Source of the DNA: Puniceicoccaceae bacterium 5H
GTDB taxonomy: Bacteria; Verrucomicrobiota; Verrucomicrobiia; Opitutales; Oceanipulchritudinaceae
NCBI GenBank assembly: GCA_009772895.1
Contig: WOUP01000010.1
Location: 41,495-105,494 of the forward strand
Direction of reading: 5' to 3'
Length of the DNA: 64,000 nt
Position numbers and translations under genes: made by a program
Shown: positions 34,345 through 43,935 of the stretch, in pieces
Numbering within the stretch: the stretch's first letter is position 1
How the letters are laid out: every line of letters begins with the position of its first letter
Notes under the pieces: generated by a model
What the model was told of the DNA's origin: nothing
Database searches by the model: none
The model's input: only the letters and a program-made list of their open reading frames with translations

Positions 34345-37300
34345 GCTCCCCTCCCCGGCTCGAAACGAGCGAAACGGTGGGCCAGAGCCGGGAGGATAAA
34401 CAGCGTGACGAGTGTCGACGAAACCAGCCCGCCCAAAATCACGACCGCCATGGGCCCTTCGATCTCGCGGCCCGCACTGGTGGGTTGCAGGGCCAGCGGC
34501 AGGATGGCCAGCCCCGCGACGGCTGCGGTCATGATAACCGGCACAACCCGCTCCCGGGCGCCACGCAAGACGGCTTCGAGCCCCCACGGCACGCCCTCTT
34601 GCGTGACAAGGTGCTCGTAGTGCGTCATGAGCATGATGGCGTTGCGGGTGCTCAGGCCCAGCAGGGTGATGAAGCCGACCAGGGCACCAAGCGACAGCGG
34701 CAAGCCCGAGACGTAAATCGCCACGATGCCTCCTGCCACGGCAAAAGGTAGATTGGCCAAAACCAGCAGCAGGTGGCGCGCTTTGCGGAAAACGATAGCC
34801 AGGAAGATGCCGATCAACACCAGGGTTACGCCGGTCGAGGCGAGCAGTTCGCGGTGCGCCGTCGCTTCCGCTTCCGCTGCCCCACCCCAAATCGTGTAAG
34901 CGCCCTCTGGCAGGTTGACCCGTTCCGCCACGGCCTGTTGGGCCTCCGCCACAAACGAGGCGACGTCGCGACCCTCGACATTGCAGGTCACCACCTGCCG
35001 CCGGCGACCGTCCTGGTGGCTGAGGGAGGCCGGCCGGTCGGTGAGATATACGCGGCCGAGATCGCCCAGAGGGACCAACGCTCCCGTGGAGGTCGGGATC
35101 AGGAGCTCGGACACGGCACCGGTTTGGGTGCGGGCTTCATCCGGCAGGCGGACGGTCACGGGGATGATCTGATTACCGCGGTAGACCTGGGTCACCTCCG
35201 TACCTTGATAAGCCGTCTGGAGCGTCTCCAACACGGTGACAGCTTGCAGCCCGTAAGTTTGGAGTCTTGCCTCATCGAGCTCTACCTCAAGACTGGGGGC
35301 ACGACCTTCGCCGAGCGATTGCACTTCGATGGCACCGGGCACGGCCTGCACCACCCCGCGCACTTGAGCAGCGGCTTGATTGAGGGCCTGCAGATCTTGC
35401 CCGAAAATGCTGATCACCACCGCCGCGGTTTCGCCGCTCAGCGACTCGCTCATGCGATCCCCCAAAAAGGTCAGCGTCTCGGTCTGGACGTTGGGATAGC
35501 TTTCCATGATCGCCCGAATGCGTTCCTGCACCGCGCCTTCGTCCATCGTGACATCGGGGTCCAGCTCGACGTGAAATTCGCAGCGCTCCGGACCCCAGGT
35601 ATCGACGCCCTTTTCCGAACGGCCCGCCTGCATTTCCACGGACTTGACCTCTGGCAGGGCCAGCAGGCGCTCGCTCACCGACTCGCCGAAGCGCATGGTT
35701 TCGCCCAGAGAAGTGCCCGGCACCCCAAAGGCCTGTAACACAAAGTGCCCCTCACGGAAGAGCGGCATCAGCTCCGATGGCACCTGTTGCAAAAGCCAGC
35801 CCGTGCACACGACGAGGAGCAACGAAACGGTGCCGGCGACAATCGGCACGCGGCAGATGATCCGCAGGAGGGCTTCCTGCCCCGTCTTCAGCCAGCGCAC
35901 GTAAAAGAGTTCGCGCTGGCGACCGGCCTTGCGCAGCAGGAGCAGGCTCAGCGCCGGGACCACCGTCATCGCCGTCAGCAGCGAAGCCAGAATTGCGAGG
36001 ATGAAGCTCACCCCCAGTGGCCCGAAAAAGCGCCCCTGGATGCCGCTGAGGGCAAAGACCGGGATGAAGACCGCCATGACCACGAGCGTGGCGTAGATCA
36101 CTGAGCCGCGCACCTCCAGCGAAGCCTCGAGGATCACCGGCACCCGCGGGCGCGGGTGAGTAGACTGAGCGTTTTCGCGCAGGCGGCGCAGGATGTTCTC
36201 CACGTCGATGATGGCATCGTCCACCACAACGCCCACCGCCACGGCGAGGCCTCCCAGCGTCATGGTGTTGAGCGGGATGCCGGAGAGGTGCATGACGATC
36301 ACGGCGGCCAGCAGCGAGAGCGGAATGGAAATGAAGGAGATGAACGCCGTGCGCAAATCGAAGAGGAAAAGCAGCAGCACGGCGGCTACCAACGCGCCCC
36401 CGAGCATCAGCGACTCCGTCAGGTGGGCCAGCGCGATCTCGATGAAGTTGGCGGGCCGGTGCAGGCTTCCGATCAGGGTGATGCCTTTGGATTGGAGCAT
36501 CGGGCGCACTTCGTCGAGAGCCGCTTCAACGGCGCGGGTCGTGGTGAGGGTGTTCGCACCATACTGGCTGGTCATTGCGAGCATCACCCCCGGTTGGCCG
36601 TTGATGAGGGCGTCCCCGAACTTCGGCATCGCGCCCAGGGAAACCGTGGCGACATCACCGAGGCGGACGAGGTTACCCGCCTCGCCGCGCAAGGGCGTGG
36701 CCGCAATCGTCTCCGGCGTGGCGGTCGGTACGGTGGCGTGCAGGACCAGGCGCTGGTTGTGCGTCTCCAGGTAGCCGGTGCCACGGATGCCAGTTGCGTT
36801 TGCCGCCGCCGCCGTCAGTTCGCGATAGCTGACCCCGAAGGCCGCCAGTCTGTCCGGGTCGGGGGTGATCTGAATTTCGGCGGCCTCGCCACCGACGACG
36901 GTCACCTCTGCTACTCCGGGCACCGCCTTGAGCAGCGGCACCAGCGTCCAGTCCGCAACGCTGCGCATCTCAATCGGCGAACTCCCCTCCGAAACCAGGC
37001 CGATCTTGAGCAGGTCCATGGTCGAAGAGACCATGGGCGACATGCTCGGGGCCTTGGCCTGCGTCGGTAGGCTGTTCACCACCTCGGTCAAGCGCTCGGA
37101 GAGCAACTGGCGATCGGTCAACAAATCCGTGCCGTCCTTGAAGATCACATCCACCACCGAAAGCCCTTGAATGGACTCCGATCGTGTGGTCTCGAGCCCG
37201 GCGATACCGCCCACCGCGGCTTCGATCGGAAACGTCACCAGGGATTCGACTTCTTCCGGAGAGAGCCCGGGGGCCTCCGTCTGAATGGTCACTTGCGGCG

Positions 37301-37430
37301 GGACGAATTCCGGAAAAACATCCAGCGTAGTCTGCTGGGCGAGGAAGATGCCGTAGCCCATCACCAGCGCGGCGACGATGAGCACGATGCCCTTGAAGCG
37401 CAGGGCGGCCGCAACGATTGCGTTCAACAT
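34341..37430 (-). CDS. RND efflux pump inner-membrane protein (CusA/CzcA heavy-metal family)
   Basis: 1029 aa from ATG 37430. HME-type RND features: TTLDVFPEFVPPQVTIQTEAPGLSPEEVESLVTFPIE spans residues 37-73, the RSESIQGLSVV stretch, twelve hydrophobic segments in two blocks, and GGLAVAVGVVVDDAIIDVENI in helix 4, which holds the proton-relay acidic residues. Proton-driven export with the adaptor and TolC gene upstream. The CusA methionine pairs cannot be confirmed by eye, so the substrate (divalent metal, Cu/Ag, or other cation) is open. Confidence 0.92.
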   Translation of the reverse strand: MLNAIVAAALRFKGIVLIVAALVMGYGIFLAQQTTLDVFPEFVPPQVTIQTEAPGLSPEEVESLVTFPIEAAVGGIAGLETTRSESIQGLSVVDVIFKDGTDLLTDRQLLSERLTEVVNSLPTQAKAPSMSPMVSSTMDLLKIGLVSEGSSPIEMRSVADWTLVPLLKAVPGVAEVTVVGGEAAEIQITPDPDRLAAFGVSYRELTAAAANATGIRGTGYLETHNQRLVLHATVPTATPETIAATPLRGEAGNLVRLGDVATVSLGAMPKFGDALINGQPGVMLAMTSQYGANTLTTTRAVEAALDEVRPMLQSKGITLIGSLHRPANFIEIALAHLTESLMLGGALVAAVLLLFLFDLRTAFISFISIPLSLLAAVIVMHLSGIPLNTMTLGGLAVAVGVVVDDAIIDVENILRRLRENAQSTHPRPRVPVILEASLEVRGSVIYATLVVMAVFIPVFALSGIQGRFFGPLGVSFILAILASLLTAMTVVPALSLLLLRKAGRQRELFYVRWLKTGQEALLRIICRVPIVAGTVSLLLVVCTGWLLQQVPSELMPLFREGHFVLQAFGVPGTSLGETMRFGESVSERLLALPEVKSVEMQAGRSEKGVDTWGPERCEFHVELDPDVTMDEGAVQERIRAIMESYPNVQTETLTFLGDRMSESLSGETAAVVISIFGQDLQALNQAAAQVRGVVQAVPGAIEVQSLGEGRAPSLEVELDEARLQTYGLQAVTVLETLQTAYQGTEVTQVYRGNQIIPVTVRLPDEARTQTGAVSELLIPTSTGALVPLGDLGRVYLTDRPASLSHQDGRRRQVVTCNVEGRDVASFVAEAQQAVAERVNLPEGAYTIWGGAAEAEATAHRELLASTGVTLVLIGIFLAIVFRKARHLLLVLANLPFAVAGGIVAIYVSGLPLSLGALVGFITLLGLSTRNAIMLMTHYEHLVTQEGVPWGLEAVLRGARERVVPVIMTAAVAGLAILPLALQPTSAGREIEGPMAVVILGGLVSSTLVTLFILPALAHRFARFEPGRGA

Positions 37431-37434
37431 CGCG

Positions 37435-38373
37435 CTACTCCTGGCCTTCAGGTTCACCCATCTGCGTCAGGATCTCTTGCGCGAGCAGGGCCTGCGCTCC
37501 CGACACCACCACGGGTTGTGCTTCATCAAGCGCTTTCGCCGGCACATACCAGCCCTCCGGCGCAGGCAGATCGGTGGAAATCAAGTGGCGGCGGAACTGC
37601 CCCTCGTTCTCCTCCTGATAGACCCAGGCGGCGCCCAGTTGGTAGACGACGGCCGTATCCGGCACCTGTAGCTGCGCGGCGGTCGCCTCGGGCAGGTTGA
37701 GAGCGGCAAGCAAACGCAGTCCAACCGGCATGGCGTCCGGCCCGGCCGGGGCGATGGCAACGTATCCCGGCGCGCCCTGAGCGTTGGCCTGCGGCGCTCG
37801 CCAAAGGGTTTGGACCTCGACGGGTGCGGCCTTTTGCCCGGCTGCCCAAAGGGTGGCAGCATCAGGGTTTGGGGCCATTGAGGTGCCGAGAGGCAAACTC
37901 AGGCGCACGAGCATGGCCTCGCCCTGACGCAGGGCGGCCGCAATCTGCTCCATCGATTGCAAGTCGTCGCTCCAGCCCCAGTTCAGGCGGAGCGCCTCCT
38001 CCGCAGCCTGGACTTGCAGTTGGGCCGTTGCGGCCTGCAGCCGGGCATTCTCCACTTTGCGCGCCGAGGCCAGCTGGCCGGCTTGTGCGAGGTCATCTGC
38101 CCGCCGGGCTTCGCGCATGGCCTGCTCGGCCTGCAGACGGGCCCGTTGCAGCTCGCGCATCTGGCTTAACAAGGGCGACGGATCGAGTACCTCACCGTAG
38201 GCCTTGAGCTGTGCCGCCGGCTGATGGGATTCCAGCTGAGCCGTGGCGATGCCCATGTGCTGCCGCATGGCGGCAGCGAGGTTCAGCAAGGGTGCCGTGC
38301 GCGATTCGGCGGATAACACCGAGGCCTCAAGCAAGCTGCATCCGAGGCAGGTCAGGAGAAAAAGACGGTTCAT
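37435..38373 (-). CDS. Efflux RND periplasmic adaptor (HlyD/MFP family)
   Basis: 312 aa with a cleavable signal peptide (LFLLTCLGCSLLEASVLSA). Short alpha-hairpin of Gln/Ala/Glu-rich helix (about residues 70-130: LQRARLQAEQAMREARRADD, VENARLQAATAQLQVQAAEEAL), beta-barrel region, and a membrane-proximal end with VPDTAVVYQLGAAWVYQEE. No lipobox. It links the RND pump to TolC. It overlaps the TolC-like gene by 4 bp and ends 4 bp before the pump ATG. Confidence 0.87.
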   Translation of the reverse strand: MNRLFLLTCLGCSLLEASVLSAESRTAPLLNLAAAMRQHMGIATAQLESHQPAAQLKAYGEVLDPSPLLSQMRELQRARLQAEQAMREARRADDLAQAGQLASARKVENARLQAATAQLQVQAAEEALRLNWGWSDDLQSMEQIAAALRQGEAMLVRLSLPLGTSMAPNPDAATLWAAGQKAAPVEVQTLWRAPQANAQGAPGYVAIAPAGPDAMPVGLRLLAALNLPEATAAQLQVPDTAVVYQLGAAWVYQEENEGQFRRHLISTDLPAPEGWYVPAKALDEAQPVVVSGAQALLAQEILTQMGEPEGQE

Positions 38374-39773
38374 TGGGAAAAATCGTTAAAAGGGGGAAGG
38401 TAGCTACGGACAGCGTCCATCAGGTCGAAATAGGCCAGCCAGGCGGCGTCACGGGCATCGAATTGAAGCAGGCTCGCGCGAGAGGCCTCTACACTTGCTT
38501 GAATTACGGCCAAGCGGTCAGCGGTCCCATGTTGCAACAGGGCCTCCTGCGCTTGCCGTTGAGATTCGGCCTCCTGCGCTATAGCCTGGGCCCGCGCCAG
38601 CTTGTCCAGCGCACCGGCATAGGCGGCATGAGCGCGCGAAACCGCCGCCAGCGCCTGGGCCTGGACCTCCTGAAAACGCGCACTCGCCGTGGCGCGCTTG
38701 GCCTCAGCCTGAGCGATAGCGGCGCGATTGCCATCCAGCGGAAACGTGAAGCCGAGCCCGAGGGTCCACTTGCGTTGCCCTTGATCGTAGGAAAAGCCGG
38801 GCCCCAAATGGACGTCCGGGTATTGCTTGGCGACTTGAAGGTGTAGCGCGGCCTCGGCGGCGACATAAGCAGCGAGGCTCTCCAGCACATCGGGACGCAT
38901 CTGCGTCGCACGGGCGGCCAATTCGTTTGCGTCGGGCATGGAGGGCAGCTCGGCCGGCCACGACTCCAGCGACCAATCGGCGACCGCCGCCGCAGGCAGG
39001 CCAAGCGCTGCCGCCAAGTCGCTGCGGGCAACCGTTGCGCGCTGGGCCGTGTCTGCACGATCGAGGGCAATCTGCATGCTTTCGCGCGTAGCGGTTATTT
39101 CTTCCAACCGCGTGCCTTCACCCAACTCGACCAGCGTAGCCGCCACCTTGCGCCATTGGTCGACGGCGTCAGCCAGTCGCGCCTCGGCCTTCGTTCGATC
39201 CGTGGCGGCCGAAATCGCGTAAGCGGCCCGTAGTGTGGCGGCATCGATATTCCACCCCGTGGTGGCCAACTGCAGTGCCGCCTGATTGGCCTCCGCCTGT
39301 GCCTGCTCGCCCCGGAGGCGCCGCTTGCCTGCGGTCTGCCACACCCAATCGAGCGAAAACCCATACGTCCAGGGCGAGCTGGCGTTTGCCGCATGCTGCA
39401 GATCGAGGTTCAGCCCCAGATCGCCCGGCGCAGTCGCGACTCCCACCGCCGTCAACGCGGCGCGCTGCTCGGCCTCGGCCCGCTGCAAGGTCGGATTCAA
39501 TTGCCCTGCAACGACGGGCAATGCGGCCAACCGCCAGCGTCCTTCGGCATCGCGGCCTTGACCAAGGTCTGCTTGCGCGAGGGCCTCCAGCACCGCCGGT
39601 TCATCCGGTCGCCTCGCCTCAAACGCCTGAGCGGCCTGCCGGGGTTTCAGTGGCTGTGCTTGATAGGTCTGACAGCCCGCCAAACCTGCCAACACTCCGC
39701 ACGCCAGCAGAACGTTGGCCGCAGAGCATCGCCTGTTTTCATGGACCGACCTACCTTCACCTTTTGGCAGCAT
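38370..39773 (-). CDS. TolC-family outer-membrane efflux lipoprotein
   Basis: 467 aa from ATG 39773. Lipobox LAGLAGC near residue 33. Two long coiled-coil/barrel repeats of outer-membrane efflux proteins follow (QRAEAEQRAALTAVGVATAP, ATRESMQIALDRADTAQRAT, AVSRAHAAYAGALDKLARAQAI). The start is uncertain: 3' of this ATG the out-of-frame sequence GGTGAAGGTAGG...ATGAAAACAGG has a better ribosome site, and one base lost there would give a textbook lipoprotein leader. First gene of the tolC-adaptor-pump operon. Confidence 0.87.
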   Translation of the reverse strand: MLPKGEGRSVHENRRCSAANVLLACGVLAGLAGCQTYQAQPLKPRQAAQAFEARRPDEPAVLEALAQADLGQGRDAEGRWRLAALPVVAGQLNPTLQRAEAEQRAALTAVGVATAPGDLGLNLDLQHAANASSPWTYGFSLDWVWQTAGKRRLRGEQAQAEANQAALQLATTGWNIDAATLRAAYAISAATDRTKAEARLADAVDQWRKVAATLVELGEGTRLEEITATRESMQIALDRADTAQRATVARSDLAAALGLPAAAVADWSLESWPAELPSMPDANELAARATQMRPDVLESLAAYVAAEAALHLQVAKQYPDVHLGPGFSYDQGQRKWTLGLGFTFPLDGNRAAIAQAEAKRATASARFQEVQAQALAAVSRAHAAYAGALDKLARAQAIAQEAESQRQAQEALLQHGTADRLAVIQASVEASRASLLQFDARDAAWLAYFDLMDAVRSYLPPFNDFSQ

Positions 39774-40015
39774 GCCCCAAGAAATACCACACCGCACATG
39801 ACCGGAAGATGATGGCGGGGACTCAATCGCACGCTTTGGCGCAAAATGCCCCGTCAGCCCCGACACTCAAGCCCATAAACATTTACCCCGCAACCTATTG
39901 ACTTCAAACGCCTTACTCATCCCCCGAGGTCGTCCTCCTTCGGGCAGGCAGGGATGGGCTTAACCGTGCGGATCCAGATAAACCGTTGGCGGCGTCGTGC
40001 CTTGGATGGTGTCCG

Positions 40016-40567
40016 CTACAGCTCCTTCAGCATTTTGGCGGGGACGCCGCCCACCATGGTGTTCGGGGAGACGTCTCGGGTCACGACGGCCCCGGCGGCG
40101 ACGACGGCATTTTCTCCGACGGTGACGCCGGGCAGGAGCGTGACGTTGGCGCCGATCCAGGCGTTGCGGCGGATGATGACGGGCGCGACTTGCAAGGTCT
40201 TGCGCTGGGTAGGGTCCACCGGGTGCGCTTCAGTGATGACGTTGACGCGGGGGCCGATCTTGACGTCGTCTTCGATCGTGATGCCGCCCATGTCGAGAAA
40301 GACGCAGGCGTGGTTGATGAAGACGTTGCGCCCGAGTTGGGTGAACAGGCCGACGTTGATGTGAAACGGCGCGAAGATCGTGGTGCTGGGATCGATCGGG
40401 CGCTCCATGATCTCCGACAACTGCTGCCGGAATGCGTCGGCGGTCGGGGCCGCATTCAACGCGACGGAAAGGCGTCGAGTTTGTGCGACCTTTTCGTGGA
40501 CGAGGTGAAAGTCGGGGTCGTCGACCGGGATGTTATGGCCGGCCCGCAAGCGATCGAAAATGTGCAT
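40016..40567 (-). CDS. Sugar O-acetyltransferase (maltose/galactoside acetyltransferase family)
   Basis: 183 aa, full length, left-handed beta-helix. Hexapeptide repeats run from about residue 70: FINHACVFLDMGGITIEDDVKIG, active-site His in VITEAHPVDP, RRNAWIGANVTLLPGVTVGENAVVAAGAVVTRDV, ending VGGVPAKMLK. Probably CoA-dependent acetylation of a sugar; substrate unknown. Lies 39 bp behind the RibD-like reductase on the same strand. Confidence 0.92.
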   Translation of the reverse strand: MHIFDRLRAGHNIPVDDPDFHLVHEKVAQTRRLSVALNAAPTADAFRQQLSEIMERPIDPSTTIFAPFHINVGLFTQLGRNVFINHACVFLDMGGITIEDDVKIGPRVNVITEAHPVDPTQRKTLQVAPVIIRRNAWIGANVTLLPGVTVGENAVVAAGAVVTRDVSPNTMVGGVPAKMLKEL

Positions 40568-40606
40568 CTGGTGGTTCGGGATGAGGATGAAAGCTGCGGG
40601 GAGCCC

Positions 40607-41323
40607 CTACCCTTCCACGCGCTCGACGCGGTAGTGCAGCCAGACGACGCCGCCTGCGAGGGTCTCGGTCGCCAGGTGGCGCAGGGCTTTGCCCGAGGCG
40701 GGCTTTTCGTGCGACTCACCGAGGTATTCAAAGATGCTGGGCACGCCTGCCAGGCCGTCGATGCCGGGATAGACGAGCACGCTGATCTCGTCGATCAGCC
40801 CCGCCTGGAGAAACGCACCGTTGACGACGCCGCCGCCCTGAAGGATCAGCGTCTGCAGGCCAAAATACTGGCCCAGGCGTTCCAAGGCCAGCGGCAGATC
40901 GCGGCCGTCTGCGCCAGCGAAAACATACGAGACGCCGTCTTCGCGCAATTCGGCGAGGTAGTCGTCGGACACGTCTTCACCAAGTATGGCGATGACGTGG
41001 TCCCCGTGGGCATTGTCGCCGCCGTAGTGGATCTTGCCGTGCGGGTCGAGGGCGACGCCCACCGCCCGGCCCTTGCGCTCCGCCACGTGGATGTCGCGCG
41101 GGATCGGGCCTGCGGCCTGGGTGCCTCGGCCCGGGACGCCCGTATATTCTTCCATCGACTTGCGGCCCGCCATCCAGCCGTCGGCCCCGAATCGTTCCGC
41201 AACGGCATCGTAGTGCGCGAAGAGTTGCGCATCGTCGGTCCCGTCCACCGGCGGCGTCCAGCGATCCGTAAGCAGGCGGCCGTCGATGGACGCTATCATG
41301 TGGCAGATAATCTTGGGTCTCAT
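40607..41323 (-). CDS. RibD C-terminal / dihydrofolate-reductase-like oxidoreductase
   Basis: 238 aa from ATG 41323. RibD_C fold: PKIICHMIASIDGRLLTDRW with the conserved SIDGR, GRKSMEEYTG, and the late LQTLILQGGGVVNGAFLQAGLIDEISVLVYP which carries the GGG cofactor motif and LiDEi. A stand-alone NADPH-dependent reductase, not the riboflavin bifunctional enzyme (no deaminase domain). Substrate unknown. Co-directional with the alcohol dehydrogenase upstream and the acetyltransferase downstream. Confidence 0.88.
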   Translation of the reverse strand: MRPKIICHMIASIDGRLLTDRWTPPVDGTDDAQLFAHYDAVAERFGADGWMAGRKSMEEYTGVPGRGTQAAGPIPRDIHVAERKGRAVGVALDPHGKIHYGGDNAHGDHVIAILGEDVSDDYLAELREDGVSYVFAGADGRDLPLALERLGQYFGLQTLILQGGGVVNGAFLQAGLIDEISVLVYPGIDGLAGVPSIFEYLGESHEKPASGKALRHLATETLAGGVVWLHYRVERVEG

Positions 41324-41414
41324 GGAGAAATTGGGTTGGGCGGGTGAATGCACGGCCGAGGCGAGGCTGATGACTCCACCTCGCCCGCTGGTGCAACCGG
41401 TGGGGAGCGCAAAC

Positions 41415-42596
41415 CTAGAACGTGGCCGCGTCGATGACGTAGCGGTAGCGCGCTTCCTTGTTCACGACTTTGTCCCAGGCATCGTTGATCTGCGGGGCCT
41501 TGATCATCTGGATCTGGGGCAGCACGCGGTTGTCGGCACAGTAGTGGACGACTTCCTGGGTCTCGGGAATACCGCCGATGAGGGAGACGTTGAAGTTCAC
41601 GCGCGACATCGCCATACCGATCGCACTGATGTCGAGGGACATGCCTTCGGGCATCCCGACCTGGGTGAAGGTGCCGTGCGTTTTCACGACCGAGGAATAG
41701 GCTGCGACGTTGAACTGCACGGGGATGGTCGAGATCATGTAGTCGAGCTTGCCCTTGTAGGGTGCGAGCCTGGAGGGGTCATCGACCACGATCGCTTCCT
41801 TGGCGCCGAAGGCGAGGATGTCCTTCACCTTGCTGGGCGTGGTGGTGAAGCCGTAGACTTCGGCGCCTTTGGACACCGCGAGCTTGATCGCCATGTGCCC
41901 GAGCCCACCGATGCCCGCGACGCCGACCTTGTCGCCGACGTCGAAATTGGCCTGCATGAGCGGCGAGTAGGTCGTGATGCCCGCACAGAGCAGCGGCGCC
42001 GCTTCTTCGAGCTTGATGTGGTCGGGAATGCGCACGGCAAAGTGATCGCGCACGACGATGTTGGTGGAGTAGCCGCCCTGCGTGATGCCCGTCGGCGAGG
42101 CCTTGTCCGGGTAACCGTAGGTGAAGAGCGTTTCGCCGTTTTCGCAGTAGTGCTCTTCGCCGTGCTCGCAATGATCGCAGTGCATGCAGCTGTCGACCAT
42201 GCAGCCGACGCCCGCGCGGTCGCCGACCTTGAACTTGGTGACGTTCTTGCCGACGGCGGCGACGATGCCGACGATCTCATGCCCGGGCACCTGAGGGTAC
42301 TGCTGCGGGCCCCAGTGCCCCTTCATCTGGTGGATGTCGGAGTGGCAGATACTGGCGAATTTGATGTCGATCAGGATGTCGTCTGGGCCAACGGGGCGCC
42401 GCTGAAACTCCCAGGGGCTCAACTTGCCCGACGCGTCTCGGGCAGCGTAGCCACGCGTCTTGATGTTTCCGTTGGGGGCCGATGGGACGGACTGGGCAAA
42501 GGCCCCGGACTGGTTTGCGATCAGCAGACCCGCTCCGGCCACGGCAGATTTTTGCATGAATTGGCGTCGATTGACCTTACTGTTTTCGTATTCCAT
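41415..42596 (-). CDS. Zinc alcohol dehydrogenase (CAD-like) with Tat signal peptide
   Basis: 393 aa. Residues 1-35 are a twin-arginine signal: NRRQFMQKSAVAGAGLLIA. The enzyme core is a cinnamyl-alcohol-dehydrogenase-like MDR: catalytic zinc ligands in ASICHSDIH and GHE, structural zinc Cys set in CMHCDHCEHGEEHYC, Rossmann motif GVAGIGGLGHMAIKLA. All catalytic positions look intact. The export signal on a NAD(P)H enzyme is unusual because free nicotinamide cofactor is not expected in the periplasm. It follows the AraC regulator gene on the same strand. Confidence 0.92.
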   Translation of the reverse strand: MEYENSKVNRRQFMQKSAVAGAGLLIANQSGAFAQSVPSAPNGNIKTRGYAARDASGKLSPWEFQRRPVGPDDILIDIKFASICHSDIHQMKGHWGPQQYPQVPGHEIVGIVAAVGKNVTKFKVGDRAGVGCMVDSCMHCDHCEHGEEHYCENGETLFTYGYPDKASPTGITQGGYSTNIVVRDHFAVRIPDHIKLEEAAPLLCAGITTYSPLMQANFDVGDKVGVAGIGGLGHMAIKLAVSKGAEVYGFTTTPSKVKDILAFGAKEAIVVDDPSRLAPYKGKLDYMISTIPVQFNVAAYSSVVKTHGTFTQVGMPEGMSLDISAIGMAMSRVNFNVSLIGGIPETQEVVHYCADNRVLPQIQMIKAPQINDAWDKVVNKEARYRYVIDAATF

Positions 42597-42773
42597 CGGT
42601 TTGCTCCCGAATTTTGAGGGTGGGGTGCCCAGGACGCTGGCGGCAAATCTCCGAGATCGGCCGGCAAGCCCCAGGTTTCGCCGCCATTATACGCCTGCGA
42701 AAAACGGAAGTCGCCCCATTCATTGCCGGCTCTGCACGAATCTTGCGCAAAACGGCCGAAGCATTCGCAGGGG

Positions 42774-43706
42774 CTATCGATGGCGGCGGTATTCACTGGG
42801 CGAGAGCCCGGTTACCCGACGAAATACGTTCGCAAAATGGCTGGGGTTGGCGTAGCCCACGTCCAGCGCGACAGCGGAGATGCTGTGACTGGTTTCGCGC
42901 AAGAGCCGGCGCGCCTGCTTCATGCGCACTTCCGTCTGATACGCATACGGGGTCATGCCCATGGCGCTCTTGAAGAGCCGATGGAAGTAAAACTCGCTCA
43001 GGCCTGCCAGCGCGGCCAGTTGGCCCAGATCGAAGTCTTCCGCAAAATGGCGGTCCATCCAGTCCGTGACCTGGCGCAATTTGTAACCCGGCAAAGAAGA
43101 GGCGTTATGGGGACCTTCGTTGACCACTTCCGCGTAGTTGCGGGCCAGATGCACCGCGACCACCTGCGCCAGCCCCTGGACCGCGAGCGGGCTCGCCTTC
43201 GGGTTACGGAGCTCCCGGTGGACCTGCCGCATGAGGATGCTCAAGGTCTCGTCGCTGAAGCCACAGAAGTCCTGCAGGCACGCAGAATCGGCGTCCGCCC
43301 CAAAGACTTCCTCGAAGACCTGCTGCAACACCGGCATGTCGATCGTCACCATCATGTATTCGAACGGCTCATCGGAGAGGACACGCCAGCGGCAGTCGTA
43401 GGGGCCGTCCGAACCGGTCAGAAAAAAGGAATCCTTCTTGATCAGGGTGCGGTTCCAGGGGCCGTCGCCTTCGCGATCTTCGACTTCCACCTCGCCCGAG
43501 ATCGTCCATTGCAGCAAGGGCTCGCTCAAACCGGGCGAGGTGACCGCCCCCTTGGGCGGGGCCACGTAAACGGCAGCGCGCAGACTGCGCCAAGCAGGCC
43601 CCTGGGCGTTGGCAACGCACTTTCCCGGGATGTAGGAGTCAAACTGGTCGACGGAAGTGGCCTCAGGAACCGGCATGTAAAAATCATGAGGCGAAATCGG
43701 TATCAT
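42774..43706 (-). CDS. AraC-family transcriptional regulator
   Basis: 310 aa from ATG 43706 (an internal start at 43676 is possible). N-terminal cupin-like sensor (LQWTISGEVEVEDREGDGPW, KKDSFFLTGSDGPYDCRW), C-terminal double HTH: DWMDRHFAEDFDLGQLAALAGLSEFYFHRLFKSAMG and SISAVALDVGYANPSHFANVFRRVTGLSPSEYRR, each beginning near residue 210 and 262. The conserved family signature is intact. Divergent from the cupin gene with a 229-bp spacer; it probably controls the dehydrogenase behind it and the cupin-SDR set in front. Confidence 0.92.
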   Translation of the reverse strand: MIPISPHDFYMPVPEATSVDQFDSYIPGKCVANAQGPAWRSLRAAVYVAPPKGAVTSPGLSEPLLQWTISGEVEVEDREGDGPWNRTLIKKDSFFLTGSDGPYDCRWRVLSDEPFEYMMVTIDMPVLQQVFEEVFGADADSACLQDFCGFSDETLSILMRQVHRELRNPKASPLAVQGLAQVVAVHLARNYAEVVNEGPHNASSLPGYKLRQVTDWMDRHFAEDFDLGQLAALAGLSEFYFHRLFKSAMGMTPYAYQTEVRMKQARRLLRETSHSISAVALDVGYANPSHFANVFRRVTGLSPSEYRRHR

Positions 43707-43935
43707 GGCAATGCAGCGCACACTTGAGCGACGCTTTCCCCTGCTCTCCACTCCTGGGCAGTTGTTTTCCGCAACCTTAGAACAGATGCCGCAACAGGAT
43801 GTTAGACGGTTTTCGCCTGGCGCATTATAATCTGGCCATGTCACTCGGCGCCACCAGCCCACACCCAGAAGTGTAGACGACTGGATGGCGCGTCCGAGAA
43901 GGCGGCCCGACGGCGCACTCAACCCACTCCGCGAT

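Noticed and set aside
36156..37070. Plus-strand frame opposite the RND pump
   Set aside because: Gln/His/Arg-rich shadow of the pump gene without domains.
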